A stretch of 6,370 nt of DNA from the NCBI GenBank assembly GCA_029565815.1, contig JAKQNL010000012.1:1-6370 (forward strand). The letters run 5' to 3'. Positions 1-4,778 of this stretch are shown piece after piece; position 1 is the first letter of the stretch; the number at the start of each line of letters is the position of its first letter. The notes beneath the pieces are model-generated. The model ran no database searches, was not told the DNA's origin, and saw only the letters and a program-made list of their open reading frames with translations. The stretch is from Spirochaetota bacterium. GTDB taxonomy: Bacteria > Spirochaetota > Spirochaetia > Treponematales > UBA12059. Made by a program: the position numbers and the translations under genes.

Positions 1-6
1 CGGAGA

Positions 7-63
7 CGGGCTGGAAGGAGCTTGCAGGAAGCAAGGTACTGGAAGCCAAATCCTCTCAGCCCG
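7..63 (+). other. Possible 3' domain of a structured RNA, closed by a 7-bp stem
   Basis: CGGGCTG at 7-13 is perfectly complementary to CAGCCCG at 57-63. Inside it, AGGA (16-19) can pair with TCCT (51-54), and CTTGC can pair with GCAAG around an AGGAA loop. The stem ends 10 nt before the terminator hairpin, as expected for the end of a structured RNA. At 57 nt it is too short for a tRNA and has no normal T-loop. I do not see the conserved elements of RNase P RNA, tmRNA or SRP RNA. Its identity is unknown and the stem could be chance. Confidence 0.25.
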
Positions 64-156
64 AGTTCAGAGAAGAACTGCCAAAGTACGGCAGTTCTTT
101 TTTTTCAGCCAGTCTATGTGACATTGCTCCAGACATGCGAGGGCTGAGAGGATTTG
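47..156. repeat. 16-bp perfect inverted repeat (47-62 / 141-156) flanking the terminator
   Basis: CAAATCCTCTCAGCCC at 47-62 recurs as its exact reverse complement at 141-156, with 78 bp between. Read on the minus strand, the right arm continues upstream as GGTTCAAATCC, the consensus of a tRNA T-loop with flanking stem bases. No complete tRNA can be folded: the T-stem would have only two pairs and no matching 5' acceptor is present. The arms may be remnants of a tRNA 3' end used as an attachment site, or one large RNA stem. In RNA, the left arm can pair with either 7-13 or 141-156, not both. Confidence 0.6.
74..105 (+). terminator. Strong Rho-independent terminator
   Basis: AGAACTGCC (74-82) pairs perfectly with GGCAGTTCT (90-98) around a 7-nt loop, and eight consecutive T (98-105) end the stem. 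The T-run fixes the direction as plus. It ends a transcript from the left edge of the window; that gene is not identifiable here. Confidence 0.85.
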
Positions 157-161
157 AACCA

Positions 162-232
162 TGCGCTCCGAGACTCGCAGGAGCGCAGGGGTGAGAGTGG
201 CGGCCTGCCGCCACTCGAGGGGGTATCCCCCT
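162..232. other. Cluster of three tight hairpins
   Basis: Three stem-loops lie in 71 bp. TGCGCTCC (162-169) pairs with GGAGCGCA (180-187). GAGTGGCGGC (195-204) pairs with GCCGCCACTC (207-216) with only 2 nt between the arms. AGGGGG (218-223) pairs with CCCCCT (227-232) around TAT. None has a T-run on either strand, so they are not ordinary terminators. Together with the hairpins of the adjacent repeat they form an unusually folded block, which could be part of a non-coding RNA, a recombination or replication site, or a remnant of a mobile element. Function is unknown. Confidence 0.6.
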
Positions 233-246
233 TCCTAGATCGCCGA

Positions 247-310
247 GCGTATGACGCCGTGTGGCTTTCAGCCACACACTACAATACTCTTCTTCTCGGC
301 AAACGCCCAA
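247..310. repeat. Tandem repeat, copy 1 (64 bp)
   Basis: This matches 314-377 with a single difference (T at 293 against C at 360), giving a 67-bp period. The unit contains a hairpin, GTGTGGCT-TTC-AGCCACAC (259-277). At the junction with copy 2, ACGCCC (303-308) and GGGCGT (312-317) form a further hairpin. I do not recognise it as a named repeat family. Confidence 0.9.
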
Positions 311-313
311 AGG

Positions 314-377
314 GCGTATGACGCCGTGTGGCTTTCAGCCACACACTACAATACTCTTCCTCTCGGCAAACGCCCAA
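314..377. repeat. Tandem repeat, copy 2, fused into the abiEii reading frame
   Basis: This is the second copy of the unit, with its hairpin at 326-344. Extended by 2 bp on the left, it is bounded by GGGCGT (312-317) and ACGCCC (370-375), which look like short terminal inverted repeats. Its right edge (377) coincides with the codon where the minus-strand AbiEii protein stops resembling its family. The unit then supplies the last residues and the stop codon (335-337). Insertion or expansion of this repeat is therefore the likely cause of the toxin truncation. Confidence 0.85.
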
Positions 378-724
378 TCCTCCCGGATATCCCTAGCGTG
401 AATGCAGTCGCCACGGTAGTCCATCCCATCGTTGCATTCGACCATACAGATTTCACGAAAGACGGCGGCCATAGCTTCTGCATCGAAGCTGTCGAAGCCG
501 AGGAGATCCATGTCTCTAGTTGGTCGGCTTGGCGTATCGTACCAGATACAAAACAGCAGAGCTCCCTTTAGGAGAAACCTATCCTTATAGCGAGAGGCGG
601 AGATGCGGTAGAGGAAACGTTCTAGGGCATAACGAGACAAGAGTAGGTTGAAATCGCTGTCGCTTGCCCGTGCGGCGGCAAGGAGACGATCATGGACTGA
701 AGCAGCCTTGGAGGATGTCTTCAT
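335..724 (-). pseudogene. abiEii: Truncated AbiEii-family nucleotidyltransferase toxin
   Basis: The 129 residues start as an AbiEii/AbiGii nucleotidyltransferase, the toxin of type IV AbiE systems, whose members usually have well over 250 residues. Visible are the family's LLKGALLF segment (51-58) and the catalytic-type RPTRDMDLLGF (67-77), where D71 and D73 fit the metal-binding DxD. The family-like IRED (113-116) follows. After D116 the sequence becomes an unrelated tail (WAFAERKSIVVCG) encoded by the 67-bp repeat, so the C-terminal half with the remaining catalytic motifs and helical domain is missing. The ATG overlaps the abiEi stop as ATGA (721-724), and GGAGG (732-736) lies 7 nt upstream, so translation was coupled. 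The protein is very probably inactive as a toxin. The family assignment is firm from motifs; inactivity is inferred. Confidence 0.8.
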
Positions 725-1311
725 ACAAGGACCTCCAGATAGGGTCTGATGACATTCGCCACCCGATCGATTTTAGCGCAACGCCAAAGCTCATCGCGAT
801 CTAGCAACCGTTTCTGCACGGCATCGCGAAGAGCTTCCAACGCTACATCGAGTCCTATCTTGTTCCGATATTTAAAGCAATCGGCGATCGTCTTTTCGAT
901 AGTCGTAATGCGAATCATGACGCTATCAACCATCTTCGTTTCAACACCATAAGTCAAAGCCTGCTGGCCAAACCGGACAACTTTAAGACTGGGATACTCG
1001 AATCTCGGTGCACGAGCCTTGCGGTCGATAGCGATCCAAATTTCGGCTGGGGCCTGTGTAGTCAGCTTATGGTAGCGAAGGGCGGAGAGCAAACAGATTA
1101 AGGCTTCGGGTATGCGCGTAGCGACGATAGCTAGGTCTCCATGCTCATTTAGATGATAATCCGGACGACAATAGAGCCCGCGCCTGACTCGTCGAATTTC
1201 ACCCGCAGCGACGAGGCGAGAAAGCTCGATTCGTGTGAAGCCAGCTTTCTCAATATCTTTCGAGCGCAGGAGTGGAGTTTCTTTGAATAAGCGCGCTAGC
1301 GCCGGAACCAT
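721..1311 (-). CDS. abiEi: AbiEi-family antitoxin / transcriptional repressor
   Basis: The 196-residue protein matches the AbiEi antitoxin family: an N-terminal winged-helix DNA-binding domain (about residues 13-50, with the LVAAGEIRRVRRGLYCRP stretch typical of these proteins) followed by the C-terminal antitoxin domain. In studied AbiE systems this protein represses its own operon and neutralises the AbiEii toxin without binding it directly (type IV). I chose the ATG at 1309-1311 because AAAGGA precedes it at a suitable distance. The upstream in-frame GTG (1354-1356) and ATG (1336-1338) lie inside the operator palindrome. The gene is full length with no frameshift, although its partner abiEii is truncated. 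Only 2 of its 16 Ile codons are ATA, against 10 of the first 16 in prfC, which suggests horizontal acquisition. Confidence 0.87.
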   Translation of the reverse strand: MVPALARLFKETPLLRSKDIEKAGFTRIELSRLVAAGEIRRVRRGLYCRPDYHLNEHGDLAIVATRIPEALICLLSALRYHKLTTQAPAEIWIAIDRKARAPRFEYPSLKVVRFGQQALTYGVETKMVDSVMIRITTIEKTIADCFKYRNKIGLDVALEALRDAVQKRLLDRDELWRCAKIDRVANVIRPYLEVLV

Positions 1312-1316
1312 AGTAT

Positions 1317-1366
1317 ATATTCCTTTATGTCGGCACATATTGTCAAGTGCCGACACAAAGGAATAT
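1317..1366. promoter_or_regulatory. Candidate AbiEi operator: 50-bp near-perfect palindrome
   Basis: The 20-nt arms 1317-1336 and 1347-1366 are reverse complements with one mismatch (1327/1356) around a 10-nt centre. The core arms are TGTCGGCAC and GTGCCGACA, and the outer arms carry ATTCCTTT and AAAGGAAT. The site ends 5 bp before the abiEi ATG and covers its ribosome-binding sequence. On the minus strand a perfect -35 hexamer, TTGACA (1341-1346), sits in the centre; a TATATA-like -10 (1314-1319) would need a long 21-nt spacer, so promoter placement is uncertain. AbiEi proteins are known to bind inverted repeats in their own promoter and bend the DNA, which fits the size and position. Confidence 0.75.
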
Positions 1367-1430
1367 TGCTCGTTTGATCATAGCCAGCCCTTGAAGAAAG
1401 CGCAGGGCTCCAAGCAGCGCTTGCAGCTTT

Positions 1431-1637
1431 CTACGGCAATCTCTTCGCTTCTTGCCGCTTTTTATACCAGGCCAGCATTCCCCGTAGCCCATCCAGTATA
1501 GACCTACTCATGAATCTGCCTGGCCATAGAATAATTTTAAGGAACAAGAGGTCCCTATTCTGGTCGTCGGTGTACTTGAATGGATGATCCATAAGGCCGC
1601 CCAGCATGCCCAGGTCTTTTGTGTTTGGGCGGGGCAC
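1431..1637 (-). CDS. Doubtful short ORF, hypothetical 68-aa protein or gene remnant
   Basis: From a GTG start the frame encodes 68 residues (58 from the ATG at 1605-1607), with a hydrophobic patch near LLFLKIILWPG and a basic C-terminus (WYKKRQEAKRLP). The amino-acid mix is protein-like, and no other frame here looks better. However, neither start has a Shine-Dalgarno sequence and I recognise no family. It could be the C-terminal remnant of a longer lost gene, a genuine small protein, or chance. It overlaps no other gene and lies divergent to prfC. Confidence 0.3.
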   Translation of the reverse strand: MPRPNTKDLGMLGGLMDHPFKYTDDQNRDLLFLKIILWPGRFMSRSILDGLRGMLAWYKKRQEAKRLP

Positions 1638-1651
1638 AAAAAAGACAAGCG

Positions 1652-1686
1652 TTGACCAGAATGCCGCCTATCGTTAGCATACAGCC
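1652..1686 (+). promoter_or_regulatory. prfC promoter, apparently giving a leaderless mRNA
   Basis: TTGACC (1652-1657) is a good -35 box. After exactly 17 nt comes TAGCAT (1675-1680), which matches TATAAT at four positions. Only six bases separate it from the prfC ATG, so the expected first transcribed base is the A of the start codon. No Shine-Dalgarno sequence is present, consistent with leaderless translation. Confidence 0.6.
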
Positions 1687-3285
1687 ATGGAATCCGACTC
1701 CGAACAGATACGCAGGCGTTTAACATTTGCCATAATATCACATCCCGACGCAGGCAAAACAACTATTACGGAAAAACTACTGCTGTTCGGAGGAGCTATC
1801 CATATAGCCGGAGCCGTAAAGGGCAACAAGGCCGGCAGGCAAACAACCTCGGACTTCATGAAAATGGAGCAGGAGCGCGGCATCTCCATAAGCACGTCCG
1901 TCATGGGTTTCGAGTATGGCGGCCGGGTCATAAACCTTTTGGACACACCGGGCCACGCAGATTTTTCCGAAGACACGTTCCGCGGCCTGTCGGCGGTGGA
2001 CAGCGCGCTCATCGTCATCGACTCGGTAAAAGGCGTGGAAGACCGCACGCGCAAGCTGTGCGAAGTTTCCCGTATGCGTGATACGCCTATAACAACCTTC
2101 ATCAACAAAATGGACCGCGAGGGCAAGGACCCTATGGAGCTCTTGGACGAAATAGAGCGTGAGCTGTCCATAGGCGTACGGCCATTAACGTGGCCCATAG
2201 GCCGCGGCCGTTCCTTTAAGGGCGTTTTTGACCTGCGTAACAACCACCTGTACCTATTTGCGCCAAAAGCGTCGGATGTGCCAAGCGAGGTAAATGCGTT
2301 TACGGGCGTGGATGATCCGGGCATCGATGCCATTGTCGGCTCTTCGCTTGCGGATAAGCTGCGCGAGGAGCTGTCCTTAGTATCCGCGGTGTATCCGCCT
2401 TTCACGGTAAGCGATTACCGCAAGGGCCTTGTAACGCCGGTATTTTTCGGCTCTGCCATCAACAACTTTGGCATTCGGGAATTGCTGGACAACATGGTGG
2501 AGTTCGCTCCGTCGCCGCTGTCAAAAACCGCACAAGAACGGACTGTAGAACCGGAAGAAGACAAGCTAAGCGGTTTCATTTTCAAGATCCACGCAAACCT
2601 CAATCCCCGCCACCGCGACCGCATCGCATTTTTCCGCATTTGTTCCGGCCGCTTCGAGCGCAATAAAACCTATCTGCACGTACGCACCGGTAAGCCATTC
2701 CGCAGCGCGAACCCCACGGCCTTCATGGCCCAAAATCGGGAAATCATTGACGAAGCCTGGGCAGGCGACATAATCGGCATCCACGACACAGGAACCTTTG
2801 CCATAGGCGACACCATCACCGACGGCGAGTTACTAAATTATCGCGGCATACCGGCATTCGCTCCGCAGATTTTCCGCACCATACGCAACGCAGACCCGCT
2901 GCACGAAAAACAGTTCAGAAAGGGTCTTGAGCACCTGGCGGAAGAAGGGGTTGCGCAAATACTGTCCAGGCTAAAAAACCAGGGCTCAAAGGTGATAGGC
3001 GTGGTTGGGCAGCTGCAGCTGGAAGTGCTCCAGGCACGGCTGGAATACGAATATGGCGCCCGCTGCATTTATGGGCCCATGGATTATTCCGTCGCCCGTT
3101 GGATCGATGCCGAGGATCCGAAAGTTCTGGAAGCCTTTGTTAGCGACAACGAGCGCCGCATTCTGCTGGATGCAAAAGGCGGAACCATACTCATGCTGGA
3201 ATCCGAATGGGAACTGGGCTGGTTCGCAAAGAAGTATCCAAAGCTCCGCTTCTACACAACGAACGAAGCCTTGCACGGCACATAA
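1687..3285 (+). CDS. prfC: Peptide chain release factor 3 (RF3)
   Basis: RF3 is a cytoplasmic translational GTPase that drives RF1/RF2 off the ribosome after peptide release. The 532 residues match the normal length (E. coli 529) and align end to end. The GTPase domain has SHPDAGKTT (G1, 18-26), the switch I region with TTSD (53-56) and RGISIS (64-69), DTPGH (G3, 86-90), NKMD (G4, 140-143) and GSAI (G5, 255-258). RF3-type signatures are KGVEDRTRKL (115-124), DPMELLDE and ITWPIG-like LTWPIG (167-172), KIHANLNPRHRDRIAF after residue 300, and VVGQLQLEVLQARLEYEY in domain III. RF3 is told apart from EF-G by these motifs and by its shorter length. The start is fixed by the closely spaced GTPase motif and by the promoter 6 nt upstream. 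It ends 41 bp from the convergent tetR gene, with no strong terminator between them. Confidence 0.97.
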   Translation: MESDSEQIRRRLTFAIISHPDAGKTTITEKLLLFGGAIHIAGAVKGNKAGRQTTSDFMKMEQERGISISTSVMGFEYGGRVINLLDTPGHADFSEDTFRGLSAVDSALIVIDSVKGVEDRTRKLCEVSRMRDTPITTFINKMDREGKDPMELLDEIERELSIGVRPLTWPIGRGRSFKGVFDLRNNHLYLFAPKASDVPSEVNAFTGVDDPGIDAIVGSSLADKLREELSLVSAVYPPFTVSDYRKGLVTPVFFGSAINNFGIRELLDNMVEFAPSPLSKTAQERTVEPEEDKLSGFIFKIHANLNPRHRDRIAFFRICSGRFERNKTYLHVRTGKPFRSANPTAFMAQNREIIDEAWAGDIIGIHDTGTFAIGDTITDGELLNYRGIPAFAPQIFRTIRNADPLHEKQFRKGLEHLAEEGVAQILSRLKNQGSKVIGVVGQLQLEVLQARLEYEYGARCIYGPMDYSVARWIDAEDPKVLEAFVSDNERRILLDAKGGTILMLESEWELGWFAKKYPKLRFYTTNEALHGT

Positions 3286-3326
3286 AAACACCCCGACCTA
3301 TCGGCGCTAAGACTTGCCAGAGCAGC

Positions 3327-3923
3327 TTAAACCCCTAAGCCTATGCCTGAGCGAACCATGCAGCAGAATGCATCAGTAAATCGGGCATCGAAATTCTCTA
3401 CGCCTTCCAGCGCACGTAAGAGGGGCACAAAACAACGGTAGATGATGCGACCCGCGAGGGCTAATTCGCCCGGGGCGCTCTTACCCACATCGCATTTGTC
3501 CATAAGCTTGCGGAAAGCATCTAAAAAGCCAGCATGAAAGGCTGCCACTCGATCCGATCCTTCAAGGCCCATGGTGTAGATAATTTCAAGCGAACTGCCA
3601 TGCTGGTGCCACAGGGACAGGCACAGCGCGGCAATATCGCCCAGCGTTACGCCAGCCTGGCTTTTAGCGGAATGCCTAGACAGGGCAAGGGCTAGCCGCG
3701 TTGCGTCTGTGAGCACAGGAGCGGCCACATCGAACAGTATATCTTCTTTGCCTTCGTAATAATTGAAGAGCGTACGTCTGGCCACGCCGGCAGCTGATGC
3801 TATCTCGTCCATGGTAACAGACTTGTGCCCGCGTTCTATAAAAAGATTGGCTGCAGCCTTTACAACAGCTTCCCGCTGCTTGCGCCGCTTGATGTCGTAC
3901 AGATTTTCTTCCGTCTCGGCCAT
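3327..3923 (-). CDS. TetR-family transcriptional regulator
   Basis: The 198 residues are the usual TetR size. The N-terminal DNA-binding domain is clear: a first helix (about 15-31, ending LFIERGHKSVT) and the helix-turn-helix MDEIASAAGVARRTLFNYYEGKEDIL (38-63), with the family hallmark TLFNYY-x-KEDIL. The remaining part is a helical ligand-binding and dimerisation domain too variable to predict the ligand. AAGGAG (3929-3934) precedes the ATG. The gene is divergent from the membrane-protein gene at 4008, and the shared gap contains two palindromes suited to TetR dimers, so it probably represses itself and the neighbour and is released by a small molecule. The ligand is unknown. Confidence 0.93.
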   Translation of the reverse strand: MAETEENLYDIKRRKQREAVVKAAANLFIERGHKSVTMDEIASAAGVARRTLFNYYEGKEDILFDVAAPVLTDATRLALALSRHSAKSQAGVTLGDIAALCLSLWHQHGSSLEIIYTMGLEGSDRVAAFHAGFLDAFRKLMDKCDVGKSAPGELALAGRIIYRCFVPLLRALEGVENFDARFTDAFCCMVRSGIGLGV

Positions 3924-3939
3924 CGACTCTCCTTGGGGC

Positions 3940-4003
3940 TTGACAACGCCATCCTAAATATGCACTACTTAGTGCATAAATGCACCCTGTAGTGCATTGG
4001 AGG
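3940..4003. promoter_or_regulatory. Shared tetR / membrane-gene control region with two operators
   Basis: ATGCACTACTTAGTGCAT (3960-3977) is a palindrome with perfect 8-bp arms around CT. ATGCACCCTGTAGTGCAT (3980-3997) is a related second site with 6 of 8 arm positions paired. Corresponding positions are 20 bp apart, about two helical turns, so two dimers could sit on the same face. TTGACA (3940-3945) is a plausible plus-strand -35, placing the -10 area inside the first site; I see no good -10 match there. GGAGG (3999-4003) is the Shine-Dalgarno sequence of the gene at 4008. Binding of the divergent TetR protein would block transcription. Confidence 0.75.
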
Positions 4004-4007
4004 TTCT

Positions 4008-4727
4008 ATGAATTCACTTGCAGCTATGATAGCCGAAAGCGTGTTTAACGTCGCCTACCTAAGCACGGTATGGGTTTTGGTTTTCCTTATGGCCAAGGCT
4101 AGCCGGTCTTTGCAAGGGACAAATGCAGGAATTGCAACACGCTTCACTGCGGCGTTTGCCCTCCTTGCAGCAGGCGATACCTTCCATGTCGGGGCACGGG
4201 TTGCCCAAGCATTGGTAGGAGCAGAAAGAACCGTTTCAGTCATCAATGGAGTGCCGTCCAGCTGGATAGGCCTAGGCATGCTTGCAACCGCGTATACGAT
4301 GACCGTTTTCTACATGCTGCTCGCTGACGCAGCCAGAAAGCGCAGCGGTAAACCAGGTGTCTGGTTCTGGATAGTGCAAAGCCTTTTGTGCATACGGCTT
4401 GTGCTTATGGCGCTGCCGGGCAACGCATGGGAAAGTTCCAATTCGCCATACGTCATGGGCCTTGTGCGAAACCTTCCGCTTACCCTGGCAGGCCTTACTC
4501 TAGCTTTTGTTTTCCTGCGCGACGGCAAGCGTTTGGGCAATACAACCTGGACCGGAATTGGATTTTCAATGCTCGCGTCCTATGCGTTCTACCTTCCGGT
4601 TATCCTGTTTGCAAACGCGGTTCCAGCGCTCGGACTATTAATGATACCAAAAACCGTTGCATACGTGGTGCTTGGCTTATTCGCATACCGTATGATGAAA
4701 AACAAAGCACCTGAACAAAATTCTTAA
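4008..4727 (+). CDS. Uncharacterised seven-helix integral membrane protein
   Basis: The 239 residues contain about seven hydrophobic segments: 10-30, 45-69, 87-107, 117-137, 152-171, 181-202 and 206-228. There is no cleavable signal peptide, and the tail is short and polar. Polar motifs within or next to helices look conserved and functional: GDTFHVGAR (56-64), ADAARKR (106-112), MALPGNAW (134-141), RNLPL (154-158), FYLPVILF (194-201) and MIPKT (212-216). From memory these recur in unnamed bacterial membrane proteins of the same size, but I know no assigned function. It is preceded by GGAGG with 4-nt spacing and by two TetR-type operators, so it is probably induced by the ligand of the divergent regulator. 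A transporter, sensor or membrane enzyme are all possible; nothing in the sequence decides. Confidence 0.85.
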   Translation: MNSLAAMIAESVFNVAYLSTVWVLVFLMAKASRSLQGTNAGIATRFTAAFALLAAGDTFHVGARVAQALVGAERTVSVINGVPSSWIGLGMLATAYTMTVFYMLLADAARKRSGKPGVWFWIVQSLLCIRLVLMALPGNAWESSNSPYVMGLVRNLPLTLAGLTLAFVFLRDGKRLGNTTWTGIGFSMLASYAFYLPVILFANAVPALGLLMIPKTVAYVVLGLFAYRMMKNKAPEQNS

Positions 4728-4743
4728 AGAGTTCCCGCGTACC

Positions 4744-4778
4744 TGTTCAAGAGCGGTCCATGCGGTTAGAATTGCTGC
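4744..4778 (+). promoter_or_regulatory. aroB promoter, apparently giving a leaderless mRNA
   Basis: TAGAAT (4767-4772) matches the -10 consensus at five of six positions and ends six bases before the aroB ATG, the same geometry as at prfC. The -35 is poor (TGTTCA at 4744-4749 with a 17-nt spacer). No Shine-Dalgarno sequence lies before the ATG. Transcription would start at the start codon. Confidence 0.5.

Larger units (their letters stand above)
1..334. other. Gene-poor, highly structured region left of the abiE remnant
   Basis: I find no supportable protein gene here. All three plus frames are open from base 1 to the terminator at 74, but none resembles a protein I recognise, and the minus ORF over 56-310 is built from repeats and hairpins. 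The stretch instead holds an intrinsic terminator, a long inverted repeat, three compact hairpins and most of a tandem repeat, each listed separately. The terminator implies a plus-strand transcript entering from the left: either a structured RNA, or the 3' untranslated region of a gene whose stop codon lies outside the window. Confidence 0.6.
1312..1686. other. Intergenic region between abiEi and prfC
   Basis: From left to right it contains the abiE operator palindrome, about 65 bp with small inverted repeats but no clear terminator (for example CAAGC-AGC-GCTTG near 1411-1423), a doubtful 68-codon minus ORF (1431-1637), and the prfC promoter. abiEi and prfC are divergent. Confidence 0.6.

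Noticed and set aside
141..245. Minus-strand tRNA gene ending in GGTTCAAATCC...CAGCCC
   Set aside because: The T-stem has only two pairs, and there is no matching 5' acceptor, D-arm or anticodon arm upstream on that strand.
56..310. 84-aa minus-strand ORF
   Set aside because: It runs through the terminator, the hairpins and the repeat; its composition reflects those structures and it has no recognisable domain.
247..377. Two-repeat CRISPR array
   Set aside because: The whole 64-bp unit is duplicated, including any part that would be spacer, only 3 bp lie between the copies, and no cas gene is present.
251..571. 106-aa plus-strand ORF
   Set aside because: It starts in the repeat and then lies antisense to abiEii, whose family motifs are clear.
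1674..2405. 243-aa minus-strand ORF inside prfC
   Set aside because: It is antisense to the GTPase domain of prfC, is rich in Ser/Arg as expected of a shadow frame, and has no family.
3286..3326. Bidirectional terminator between convergent prfC and tetR
   Set aside because: Only a 4-bp stem (CCGA/TCGG) without a T-run is visible, too weak to call.
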